Source: Planctomycetota bacterium | GTDB taxonomy: Bacteria > Planctomycetota > Phycisphaerae > UBA1845 > UTPLA1 | Length of the DNA: 57,222 nucleotides | Reading direction: 5' to 3' | NCBI GenBank assembly: GCA_016712275.1 | Contig: JADJRI010000038.1 | Location: 1-57,222 of the forward strand | Shown here: positions 1-10,316 of the stretch, in pieces | Layout: the number at the start of each line of letters is the position of its first letter | Position numbering within the stretch: the stretch's first letter is position 1 | Translations under genes and position numbers: made by a program | The notes under the pieces: generated by a model | Databases searched by the model: none | The model's input: the letters and a program-made list of their open reading frames with translations, nothing else | Told to the model about the DNA's origin: nothing

Positions 1-1
1 C

Positions 2-166
2 AAGGTTTACTTTGACAGTCGCCCGGCGGCAACGCCTTACGAGGTAAGCGTGACTCCGAATGCGGTTAGTACAACGATCGGTTCAACGACGATACCCCAA
101 ATGATGACCATTACAGAACCTCCTGCAAACCGGAGAATTCTGCTCTGGGCCGAAGTTCGAAATTGA
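2..166 (+). CDS. C-terminal end of an unidentified protein (cut by window edge)
   Basis: The window opens inside a reading frame that runs without a start for about 54 codons and stops at TGA 164-166. The visible peptide is rich in Thr, Pro and Val and ends in LLWAEVRN. It looks like a beta-rich extracellular or surface segment rather than an enzyme core. I recognise no family. It is on the same strand as the suf operon but lies upstream of that operon's own promoter, so it probably belongs to a separate transcript. It could also be chance open frame, given its length. Confidence 0.4.
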   Translation, partial: KVYFDSRPAATPYEVSVTPNAVSTTIGSTTIPQMMTITEPPANRRILLWAEVRN

Positions 167-293
167 CACAGTTAAGATGCAGGCACTGACCAGTGGGTCC
201 GGTCGACATTCCGAATCTCGGAATTGACCGGCCAAAGGGTCTATTCCCGTCCAATTCTCGTCCAAACGCCTTTCTTGCACGCTTCCAGCCGCC

Positions 294-322
294 TTGAAAC
301 AGTACCGGTTCGGTACTATATT
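294..322 (+). promoter_or_regulatory. Sigma-70-like promoter with Rrf2-type operator palindrome
   Basis: TTGAAA (294-299) and TATATT (317-322) are spaced by exactly 17 bp, a near-consensus housekeeping promoter. A perfect 7-bp inverted repeat, AGTACCG-GTT-CGGTACT (301-317), fills the spacer, so a bound dimer would block RNA polymerase. The first gene downstream is an Rrf2-family regulator followed by the suf genes. This is the classic layout of an autoregulated Fe-S operon (IscR/SufR logic). Promoter and palindrome are seen directly; the identity of the binding protein is inferred. Confidence 0.72.
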
Positions 323-358
323 ATCCTGTCCCAAGTAACCGGGGGCCTCGAAATGGCG

Positions 359-379
359 GAAAACGGCAGGGCCGTTTTC
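359..379 (+). promoter_or_regulatory. Hairpin in the suf operon 5' leader
   Basis: A perfect 9-bp stem with a 3-nt loop (GAAAACGGC-AGG-GCCGTTTTC) lies between the promoter and the regulator start, about 45 nt before the ATG. No U-tract follows, so it is not an intrinsic terminator as such. It may stabilise the leader or act in attenuation; it may also be incidental. Confidence 0.4.
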
Positions 380-425
380 GGCCGGTCGTTGGCTGGTAGC
401 CCCCTTTTCCCGTGGAATGGACCGC

Positions 426-977
426 ATGCTGGCGCTGACGCGAAAGACTGAGTACGCCTTGATTGCCTTGACGCACCTCGCGCAAAACGTGGGTGTCGTT
501 TGCGCGGCACGCGAAATCGCCGAAAAATTCCACATCCCGACCGCCTTGCTGATGAATGTGCTCAAGACGTTAAATCAGGGCGAGCTGGTCAAATCGGTGC
601 GGGGCGCGAAGGGCGGGTATTCGCTGGCGGCCAAGCCGGATGACGTCAGTCTGGCATCGATCATTCGCATGATCGAGGGTCCGGTCCGCTTCGTGCAATG
701 TTCCGGCGAAGCGGTGGCATCGTCGGACGAAGCGTGCGATTTGATCGACTTGTGTCCGATCAAACTGCCGCTGCAGCGCATTCACGCCCGATTGGAGCAA
801 TTCCTGCAACAGATCACGCTGGCCGACATTGTTCGGGATGCGACGTCGACCTGCCAGCCGACAACCCTGACCTTGGCCTCGGCGCCTTGCAAACCGAGCG
901 GCTGTTGCCGTTCGGGCGTCGGGTCTCACGCAAGTCATGAATGGAGTCCGGGCGAAGCGGTTCGCTCATCGACCTAA
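426..977 (+). CDS. Rrf2-family transcriptional regulator (IscR/SufR-like)
   Basis: The protein is a winged-helix regulator of about 183 aa, the first gene of the suf operon. It begins with the family signature LTRKTEYAL, followed by the helix-turn-helix and the wing motif VRGAKGGYSLA. Three cysteines in the stretch ending DLCPIK (spacing C-x12-C-x5-C) resemble the [2Fe-2S] ligands of IscR, so it probably senses Fe-S status. ATG 426 is preferred because family members start within a few residues of LTRKT; an in-frame ATG at 417 would add three residues. The C-terminal 45 residues are not conserved in appearance. It likely represses its own promoter through the palindrome at 301-317. TAA 975-977 overlaps the AAGGAG ribosome-binding site of the next gene. 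Confidence 0.88.
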   Translation: MLALTRKTEYALIALTHLAQNVGVVCAAREIAEKFHIPTALLMNVLKTLNQGELVKSVRGAKGGYSLAAKPDDVSLASIIRMIEGPVRFVQCSGEAVASSDEACDLIDLCPIKLPLQRIHARLEQFLQQITLADIVRDATSTCQPTTLTLASAPCKPSGCCRSGVGSHASHEWSPGEAVRSST

Positions 978-989
978 GGAGAATCATAA

Positions 990-1322
990 ATGCCGATTAA
1001 TCTGACAGAACGTGCCGCAACCGAAGTCAAAACCATCATCGCCGACCAGAAGCTCGAAGCGGAAAAGACGTTTCTCCGCGTAGGCGTCAAGGGCGGGGGC
1101 TGCAGCGGGTTTTCATACACGCTGGACCTGACCGAGTCGCGCATGGAGCAGGACGAGGAATTCGACGTTCACGGCGTGAAAGTGATCTGCGATCCCAAGA
1201 GCCAGATTTATCTCGACGGCGTGCAGGTCGACTTCAAAGATGAAGTCATGGGACGCGGCTTTGTATTCAACAACCCCAACGCCACCAGCACCTGCGGCTG
1301 CGGCAGCAGCTTCAGCGCCTAG
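990..1322 (+). CDS. A-type iron-sulfur carrier (IscA/SufA/ErpA family)
   Basis: This 110-aa protein has the HesB/IscA fold signature: one conserved Cys in GGGCSGF and the C-terminal pair in STCGCGSSF. These three cysteines hold a transient Fe-S cluster that is passed to apo-targets in the cytoplasm. Length and motif spacing are normal and the frame is intact. AAGGAG at 976-981 is a strong ribosome-binding site 8 nt before ATG 990. It follows the Rrf2 gene by 12 nt and precedes sufB, so it acts with the SUF scaffold. IscA, SufA and ErpA cannot be told apart from sequence alone; within this operon the SufA role is most likely. Confidence 0.92.
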   Translation: MPINLTERAATEVKTIIADQKLEAEKTFLRVGVKGGGCSGFSYTLDLTESRMEQDEEFDVHGVKVICDPKSQIYLDGVQVDFKDEVMGRGFVFNNPNATSTCGCGSSFSA

Positions 1323-1326
1323 AACA

Positions 1327-1358
1327 TTTGGTGATCTGGCGATTTGGTGATTTGGCGA
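1327..1358. repeat. Tandem 16-bp direct repeat between the carrier gene and sufB
   Basis: Two 16-bp units (1327-1342 and 1343-1358) of the form TTTGGTGATYTGGCGA differ at one base. A reverse complement of part of the unit (AATCGCCAAA, 1406-1415) lies 50 nt downstream, so the intergenic mRNA could fold. The 131-bp gap holds no gene. Function unknown; an RNA-processing or stability element within the operon is possible. Confidence 0.5.
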
Positions 1359-1453
1359 TTGAAAAAGCACCGAATCCCCCCAATCGCCCAATGACGAGAA
1401 CACTAAATCGCCAAATTGGTTTCTTGAATTGAAATGATGGAGTTTTCGCTCAA

Positions 1454-2905
<1,452 letters not shown>

Positions 2906-2946
2906 TCGCCAAGTAGTCGAGATGCCAAAACTATGGCAATGAGCCA

Positions 2947-2980
2947 CGTTTAGCCCAGCCGCAAAGCGGCCGGGCGAGAG
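2947..2980. repeat. Small palindromic repeat (GTTTAGCCCA...GGGCGA family)
   Basis: CGTTTAGCCCA leads into a stem GCCC-a-GCCGC / GCGGC-c-GGGC with an AAA loop, followed by GA. The same architecture (CGTTTAGCCCA, different inner stem, GGGCGA) recurs inside alaS at 45317-45346. Constant flanks with a covarying inner stem point to a dispersed REP-like element. It sits between sufB and sufC, where it would form an mRNA hairpin within the operon. Confidence 0.6.
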
Positions 2981-3022
2981 CGAATAAGGCGTTGATAACG
3001 GAAATAGGATTGGAAGAAGAGA

Positions 3023-3757
3023 ATGCTAGAAATCAAGAATCTTCACGCAACAATCGACGATCACGAAATCCTCAAGGGCATCGACATGATCGTGAAGCCC
3101 GGCGAGGTGCATTCCATCATGGGACCGAACGGCTCCGGAAAGAGCACGCTGGCTTCGGTGCTGGCCGGAAATGAACAGTACGAGGTGACCGAGGGCGAGG
3201 TGCTGTTCAATGGACAGGACCTACTGGCCATGCCGCCGGAAGTGCGGGCGTGGGCCGGCGTGTTTCTGGCCTTTCAGTATCCCATCGAAATACCCGGCGT
3301 CAGCACGACCTACTTCCTCAAGGCCGCCATCAACGCGATGCGAAAAAGCAAGGGTCAGCCGGAGATCGACGCAAACGAGTTTCTCAATCTCGCCCGCGAG
3401 AAGATGAAGCTGGTCGATCTCGATGACAAGCTGATGACACGCGCCATCAACGAAGGTTTCTCCGGCGGCGAAAAGAAGCGCAATGAAGTCTTCCAGATGG
3501 CCATGCTGGAGCCGAAACTTGGAATTCTCGACGAAACCGATTCCGGCCTCGACATCGACGCGCTGAAGATCGTCGCCAACGGCGTAAACAAACTGCGCGG
3601 CAAGGACCGTTCGTTCATCGTCGTGACGCATTATCAGCGTCTTCTGAACTACATCGTGCCCGATTTCGTGCATGTGCTGATGGACGGCCGAATTGTTCGC
3701 AGCGGCGGCAAGGAACTTGCCCATGAATTGGAAAGAACGGCTATGCGGGCATCGTAA
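3023..3757 (+). CDS. sufC: Fe-S cluster assembly ATPase SufC
   Basis: SufC of 244 aa, an ABC-type ATPase without membrane segments that drives conformational change in the SufB-SufD scaffold. Visible motifs are Walker A GPNGSGKST, the Q-loop region FLAFQYPIEIPGVS, the family-specific signature FSGGEKKRNE, Walker B LGILDETDSGLD and the switch His in VVTHYQRLL. The frame is intact and the length normal. The start ATG 3023 follows a purine-rich GGAAGAAGAG. It lies between sufB and sufD, the usual order. Confidence 0.97.
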   Translation: MLEIKNLHATIDDHEILKGIDMIVKPGEVHSIMGPNGSGKSTLASVLAGNEQYEVTEGEVLFNGQDLLAMPPEVRAWAGVFLAFQYPIEIPGVSTTYFLKAAINAMRKSKGQPEIDANEFLNLAREKMKLVDLDDKLMTRAINEGFSGGEKKRNEVFQMAMLEPKLGILDETDSGLDIDALKIVANGVNKLRGKDRSFIVVTHYQRLLNYIVPDFVHVLMDGRIVRSGGKELAHELERTAMRAS

Positions 3758-3880
3758 GCCATTGCGCAGCCGGTCGGTTGAATCGATTCGGTACCGGGGA
3801 GTTGATAAACGGTAAATGGCCGTGAGGCAAGAACCGCGAGTATTTCGAGGGACAGAAACTGCCAATAGAGGAACAAGGGA

Positions 3881-5282
3881 ATGATTCAGACCCACACGGA
3901 AAAGACGCCTGGCTCGCAGAGTTCGAGCAATTCGAAGCCGGCGCGCAAATGGACCGGACAGGCTGTCCGCCAAATCGCAAGGCGGCGATGGCGCCTTTTG
4001 CCGAACAGGGATTTCCGACGCTTCGCGATGAAGAATGGCGATTCACCAATGTGTCGGCCATCGCGAACACTGCATTCGAGCGCGCAGGTCAGCCGACAAA
4101 CCGGGTCGATCGCTCGGAACTGGCCGAATTTCGCTTTGCCGAACCGGATGCAAATCTATTTGTTTGCGTCAATGGCCGATATGACAGGACATTGTCATCG
4201 AAACAGGCGCTGCCCGAAGGCATTGTCGTTTGCAGCCTGGCCGATGCGATGAAGAGCCACCGGGCGCTGGTCGAAGCCATCTCACACGCACCGCGCATTC
4301 TGGCGAACAGCCGTTCACCGGCGCTCAATACCGCCTTTCTCGATGATGGCATTTTTGTTCTCGTCCCGCGCATGCGGTCTCAAGGAGCCGATTCATGTGA
4401 TGTTCGTCACGGTTCCCCGCGGAGGCCACGGTGTCCCATCCGCGCCTGCTGGTCGTCGCCGAGGACACAGCGCAGGCGACCATCATCGAAACGCACGCAT
4501 GGCTGGGTGACGCGAAGTATTTCACCAACGCCGTCGCCGAATTCGATCTCGCCGAAAACGCCATCATCGATCATTACAAGGTCGAACGCGAAAGCGACAG
4601 TGCCTATCACATGGCAGCGAGGAGTGTTCGCCTCGGCCGCAGCGGCAACATGTCGTCGCATACGCTGTCGTTTGGCGGCGGCCTGGTTCGTAACAATATT
4701 CACGCGTATCTCGGCGGCGAAGGCGCGAACGTGATGTTCAACGGCCTGTATGTGCTTCGCGGCACGCAGCATGTCGATAATCATCTGCGCGTCGAGCATG
4801 CCAAGCCGCACTGCAACAGCTGGGAGTATTACAAGGGCATCCTCGGCGACCAGTCGCGCGGCGTTTTCACCGGCCGCATCATCGTGCATGAGGGCGCGCA
4901 GAAAACGGATGCGAAACAATCGAATGCCAACCTGTTGCTGTCACCCGATGCCCTGATTGATACAAAGCCGCAGCTTGAAATCCTGGCCGACGACGTAAAA
5001 TGCACCCATGGTGCGACGGTCGGCCAGCTCGACGATGAGGCGATCTTTTATCTGCGGACGCGCGGCGTGAACATGGATGCGGCGCGAAGCCTTCTCATCT
5101 ACGCCTTTGCCGGCGAGAGCATCGGTCAGATTCGCGTGCCCGTGCTGCGCGATCGTTTGCAGGACTTGCTCGCGGCCCGCCTGCCCCATGGCGAGTCGCT
5201 TACGTTTGGACGGCCCTATGAGTACAGCGACGACTTCGTCGAAATCGTCCGAAGCGCGGACCGCCGGCGTCACAATTCTTGA
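3881..5282 (+). CDS. sufD: Fe-S cluster assembly protein SufD (read through three apparent frameshifts)
   Basis: SufD partners SufB in the scaffold. Its sequence is spread over all three forward frames. ATG 3881 opens MIQTHTEK; after about 3905 the frame shifts to DAWLAEFEQFEAG, FPTLRDEEWRFTNVS and FLDDGIFVLVP. Between about 4360 and 4379 it shifts to LKEPIHVMFVTVP; near the CCCC at 4415-4418 it shifts again to ATVSHPRLLVVAED and on to the end. The C-terminal half has the SufD core (HIYLG-like repeats, KCTHGATVGQLDDEAIFYL with the conserved His). Total size, about 465 aa, fits the family. Motifs join without gap or overlap at each break, so the breaks are more likely assembly indels than decay. 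The end overlaps the presumed sufS start by about 65 nt. Confidence 0.88.
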
Positions 5283-6971
5283 CGTCGAAAAAATCCGCGC
5301 GGACTTTCCCATTCTTGCACAATCCGTGCAGGGCAAGCGGCTTGTTTATCTCGACAATGCCGCGACGACACAGAAGCCGCGCGCCGTCATCGACGCCACC
5401 ACGCGCTACTACGAGGAATACAACTCCAACATTCACCGCGGCGCGCACACGCTGGCCGTAAAGGCGACCGATGCCTACGAGGCTGCCCGTCGCACGGTGC
5501 AACAATTCATTAATGCCTCCCGCGTGGAAGAGGTGGTCTTCGTCAAGGGAACCACGGACGCGATCAATCTGGTCGCCGCGTCGTACGGCCGATTGGAGTT
5601 AAGCGCCGGCGACGAGATTGTGCTCACGCACATGGAGCACCACTCGAATATCGTTCCATGGCAGCTCATTTGCGATCAATCCGGCGCCAAAGTTGTCGTC
5701 GCACCGATTAACGATCGCGGCGAAGTGGTCTTCGAGCAGTTCGAAAAACTGCTCTCGCCGCGAACGAAAATCGTGGCCGTCGCCCATGTTTCAAACGCGC
5801 TGGGCACGATCAATCCAATCCGCAAGATGATCGATGCGGCCCATGCCGCCGGCGCCGTCGTGCTGGTCGATGGGGCGCAGGGCTATCCGCACTCGCGCGT
5901 GGATGTGCAGGCGCTCGATGCCGATTTCTATGTCTTTTCGGCCCACAAACTTTACGGCCCGACGGGCATCGGCATCCTCTACGGCAAGTACGATTTGCTC
6001 GAGCGCATGCCGCCGTATCAGGCCGGCGGCTCGATGATTCGCAACGTAAGTTTCGAGAAAACAACATTTCTCGAACCGCCGCTTCGATTTGAAGGTGGTA
6101 CGCCGAACATCGCCGGCGTGGTCGGCATGATGGAGGCCACACGTTACGTCGAATCGATCGGCCTAGACAACATCGCCCGACACGAACATGACCTGCTCGA
6201 ATTCGCCCATGCACAACTGGCCACGGTTGAAGGTCTTCGCTTGATTGGCACGGCGGCCGAAAAAGCAAGCATCATTTCGTTTGTCGTCGATGGACTTCAC
6301 GCCGACGATATCGGTCGCATGTTGGACCGCGAGGGCGTGGCGATTCGCGTGGGGCACCACTGTGCCGAGCCGCTGATGAAGCGATTTAACGTGTCCGCGA
6401 CCGCCCGCGCATCCATTGCCATGTACAACACGCAGGAGGACATACAAGCGTTTGTCGCCGCATTGCGCAAGGCGGTGAACGTCATGCGCGGCGCGTGCGC
6501 CGTGCAAAAAGTGGAAGTGCGTCCGTCCTCCGAGACCATTGAGCAAACCCAGGCGCGCATCGTTAAAGAGTTCGCCTCCTGCAACGACTGGGAATCGAAA
6601 TACCAGCGGATTATCGACATCGGCCGCTCACATCCGCACATTCCCGAGGAATACAGGCAGGACAAGTTGAAGGTGAAAGGGATGCCAGTCCACGGTCTGG
6701 CTCCATGCGAAGCTTGAGGGCGACAAAATTGCCTTCACCGCCGAAAGCGATGCGGCCGATCGTCAATGGTCTTGTCGCCCTGCTGTTGCGGGTCTATTCA
6801 AATCGCACACCCGATGAGATTATTCGCACCGAGCCGAAGTTCGTTCACGATATCGGCCTTGCGGAAAATCTCTCGCAGGTGCGGTCGAACGGCCTGGCGG
6901 CGATGGTGCGAGAGATTAAGAATTATGCGGTGGCGCTCAAGCAGTTGCTCGCAATCCGTAAAACGGCATGA
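5218..6971 (+). CDS. sufS: Cysteine desulfurase SufS fused to SufE sulfur acceptor (two apparent frameshifts in the SufE part)
   Basis: The first 410 or so residues are SufS: a type II cysteine desulfurase with DNAATTQKP, the PLP lysine in FSAHKLYGPTG and the catalytic Cys in VGHHCAEPLMKRF. With no stop codon the chain continues through a short linker into a SufE domain (ARIVKEFASCNDWESKYQRI, IIDIGRSHP). The frame moves near 6680 to KGCQSTVWLHAKLEGDK, which holds the SufE active-site Cys, and near 6750-6760 to IVNGLVALLLRVYSNRTP and RSNGLAAMVREIKNYA, ending at 6971. The fusion would channel persulfide from the SufS Cys to the SufE Cys within one chain. ATG 5218 is chosen because it lies just before VEKIRADFPIL, the usual SufS start; the frame is open further upstream. 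The SufS-to-SufE junction itself is in one frame. Confidence 0.87.
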
Positions 6972-7091
6972 CAGTCTGATACTCATCCAGCGATTCAATT
7001 GTGAGTTTTCGGGAAGTGTCAATTCGGTAATCAAGAGTTTCTTCATCACATTGACCATTCCGAATTTCCAAATTCACATTAGAATTCAGGC

Positions 7092-7907
7092 ATGACCACT
7101 CGCATCGCCATTACAGGTGCGGCCGGCCGCATGGGCCGCCGTCTTATCGCGCTGGCTTGGGAAGATTCTGCGCTCGGCCTCGCCGCCGCATTGGAAGGGG
7201 CCGGTAGTCCGGCATTGGGCGAGGATGCCGGTTCGCTTGCGGGCATCAAGCCGCTTGGAGTTCCGGTTGCGGCTTCACTGGCTTCTCCGACAGACGTACT
7301 GATCGAATTTTCCTTACCTGCGGGCACCCTGCACTGGCTGGACGTTTGCCTCGAAAAGAAGATTCCCATCGTCGTCGGCACAACTGGTCACACAGCCGAC
7401 CAACTCGATCGCATACGAGTAGCGACGGCCACGATTCCGGTTCTGAAAGCCGCGAACATGAGTGTCGGTGTGAATGTGCTGCTCCGCGTCGCCAAATTGC
7501 TCGGACAGTCGTTGGACAATTCCTACGACACCGAAATCAGTGAAACGCATCATCGATTCAAAGTTGATGCCCCCAGCGGAACGGCCATTGCGCTGAAGGA
7601 TGCAATCATTGAAGGGCGGAAGGCGGTGGGGCGCGAAGTCTCTCCCATCGTTCATGGCCGGCAGGGGCACTCGGGCCAAAGGCCTGCGGGCGAAATCGGT
7701 ATGCATGCACTGCGCATCGGCGATACGGTGGGGGAGCACACGGTCGCGTTCGGCAATCTCGGTGAAACGATCACCATCGGCCACTCGGCCCATTCGCGCG
7801 ACACATTTGCGGCCGGCGCGTTGCGTGCGGCCAAGTGGCTCGTCGGGCGCAAGCCGGGTCTCTATGGAATGCAGGATGTGCTTTTCGGCGATGGGGCTTC
7901 GGACTGA
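7092..7907 (+). CDS. dapB: 4-Hydroxy-tetrahydrodipicolinate reductase DapB
   Basis: DapB reduces 4-hydroxy-tetrahydrodipicolinate with NAD(P)H in the lysine/meso-diaminopimelate pathway. At 271 aa the length is right and the frame intact. The N-terminal Rossmann motif GAAGRMGRRL, the VVGTTGH segment and the catalytic signature SETHHRFKVDAPSGTA (paired His and Lys) are all visible, as is the C-terminal GHSAHSRDTFAAGAL. It starts 120 nt after the suf operon; the gap has no recognisable terminator. The product supplies diaminopimelate for peptidoglycan as well as lysine. Confidence 0.96.
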   Translation: MTTRIAITGAAGRMGRRLIALAWEDSALGLAAALEGAGSPALGEDAGSLAGIKPLGVPVAASLASPTDVLIEFSLPAGTLHWLDVCLEKKIPIVVGTTGHTADQLDRIRVATATIPVLKAANMSVGVNVLLRVAKLLGQSLDNSYDTEISETHHRFKVDAPSGTAIALKDAIIEGRKAVGREVSPIVHGRQGHSGQRPAGEIGMHALRIGDTVGEHTVAFGNLGETITIGHSAHSRDTFAAGALRAAKWLVGRKPGLYGMQDVLFGDGASD

Positions 7908-7920
7908 GGATTGATCGTCG

Positions 7921-10276
7921 GTGACGAAGCGAGACCGCTACCTTTTATTTGGAATTCTCATTGTCGGCGCGATTCTTCGCATCTGGCATTACTCCGCGTT
8001 TTCGCAGGGCCCCGATTTTGCCGCACCCGGCGTCGACGCCGAGTTCCACGACTACTGGGCGCGCGGGCTGGCCACCGGCGATTGGACACCACCCACGGGA
8101 CACGAAAACCCGAATATTCAGGGCATGCCATTTCTGAGGCCGCCCGGTTACCCCTACTTTTTGGCGGCCGTTTACAAGATTTTTGGCACGAGTTACACCG
8201 CGCCGCGCGGGGTTCAATATGCGATGGGGTTGGGCAGCGCGATGCTGGCCTTTGTCATCGGCCGTCGCTGGTTCGGCCGTCTGGTGGGTGTCTCCGTAGC
8301 GGCACTCATGGCCGTCTATTGGGCTTTCATTTATTTCGAAGCCGAATTCCACGCGCCGGTGCTCATGATCTTCTTGACACTGTGGATGACTTACGCACTC
8401 GGCCGCTGGGCCGAGACGCCAAACTGGAAAATGGGCGGCGCTGGCCGGAGGATTGTTCGGCCTGTCGGCGCTGGTGCTGCCGAACGTGCTGCTGTTCGCG
8501 CCGTTTGCGGCATTCTGGATGATCCGTCATGCAATGAAAGTCGCTCCGCCGCTGGGATTCAGGCGCGGCGCGCTGCAGTTCGGCCTGTTCTGCTTCGCAG
8601 CGGCACTGGCCATTTCGCCCGCGACAATTCGAAACTACCGGGTCAGCGGCAAGTTCATTCCCATCACGACGAACGCCGGCATCAACTTGTACATCGGCAA
8701 TCACGAAGGCGCCGAGGGCTACTGCCTCGTCGAGATTCCCGATCTCGGAAAATTCGAAACCTGCTTTGACTATCCGGCGCTGGTGTAAATCTCGAAGCGA
8801 AGGAAGGCCGCAAACTCACCCACAAGGAGGTGGATGCTTATTTTCAGACCAGGGCGGTGGAACATATCGTGGGCCATCCGCTTGAATTTGCGAAATTGAC
8901 TCTCACCAAGGCACTGATGTTCTGGGGGCCGACGGAAGTCTCGCACAACAAGGAGGATGAACTCGAACGCCGACATTATACGGCGCTGCATGTCATGCCA
9001 ATCCAATTCGGATTAATCATGACCATTTCATTTGCCGGCGCAACTGCCGTAGCCGTTGAGATCATGGGCAATCGACGACGACGAAAACATGATAACCCGC
9101 AACAAAAGCGGCATGCCGGACGCGCGGCATTGGTGGATGCACATTTGTCGGATTGGCGACCGATTTCGACGGCCATTTCCGTATTGATGTTCTTCTACGT
9201 GTTGGCATTTTTTCTGTCGATTTTGCCCTTTTTCAATGCCGGGCGGTACCGGATTCCGATCGTTCCGTTTCTTCTCTTTTTTTGTGCGATCGCTTTTGAG
9301 AGATGTGCCCATTATTTTCGCCGGCAGCGCAAGCTCTATTGTTTTGGGATCATCGGAACAATGGTTGCGGCATTTGTCGTCATGTCGGTTTGGCCGTTTG
9401 AGTATAAACCTGATCTTTCCAATTGGCATTACGCCCGCGGCGTCTGTTTCGCGCGCACCGATCGCATTGACCAAGCCATCACCGAATACGAATCGGCCAT
9501 TCGCGCCGATGATGCCAATGCCAAGGCGCACTTCAATCTGGGGATGCTTCTACAGAAAGTGGGGCGGACGCTGGAGGCCGCAAGACACCTCGATGCCGTT
9601 GCCGCGACCGGCGCTTATGAACTCGAAGCGAAACGTGCCAAGGCACAGGCACTGGTCTCTGGCGGACATCTCGATGCCGCGGCCGTCGAACTTGAATCAG
9701 TCCTGGCACAGTACCCGGACGATCGCGCATCGCTCCTGATGCTCGCCGCCATCCGCGCCGATCAGGGGCGCATCGACGATGCCGCCGGCCTGTACAAAAC
9801 GGCAATTGCCCTCAAACCCGGCGACTCGGCCACCCATTACAATTTCGGCGCAACGTTGGCCGCCGCGGGCCGCATCGAGCCGGCCATCGAACAGTTTCAA
9901 GCAGCGATTAATGCAAATCCCAATTTCTTCGAGGCGCACAACAATCTGGCCGCATCCTTGGTGCAGTTGAATCGACTCGACGAGGCGGTTGCCGCATTTC
10001 GCGCCGCCCTTCGAGTTGAACCGGGTTCGCGCGAAGCCGCATTTGAATCTTGCGCTGGTGCTGGCCCGGCAATCCAAACACGGCGAAGTGATCGAGCTGT
10101 TGAAGTCGTGGCTAATCGCCAATCCGGGCGATGCGGATGCCCGCTTGCGTATGGGTGACGCGCTCGTGGCATCCAATCGGGCGTCGGAGGCAATTCCGCA
10201 TTACGAGGCCGTTCTGCGGGCATTTCCGAATAATGACGCCGCGAAACGGCGGCTCGCCGAAATCACTCCTCCATAG
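7921..10276 (+). CDS. GT39/PMT-like membrane glycosyltransferase with C-terminal TPR repeats (three apparent frameshifts)
   Basis: About 785 residues when read through. GTG 7921 opens a signal-anchor helix (YLLFGILIVGAILRIWHY) followed by DAEFHDYWARGL, whose acidic residues fit the first periplasmic loop of GT-C (ArnT/PMT-like) transferases that use polyprenyl-phosphate sugars. Several hydrophobic helices follow. Breaks are near 8435, 8785 and 10025; the text continues across each (PNVLLFAPFAAFW, GVNLEAKEGRKL, ARAKPHLNLALVLARQ). From about 9420 the protein is made of TPR units (e.g. AITEYESAIRADDANAKAHF, LNRLDEAVAAFRAALRVEP). The start lies 13 nt after dapB. Substrate is unknown; protein glycosylation or envelope sugar transfer is inferred. 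Confidence 0.75.
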
Positions 10277-10316
10277 CACGGCCGGAAGCACCAGGCACAA
10301 GTGCAATCCCGGCGCA

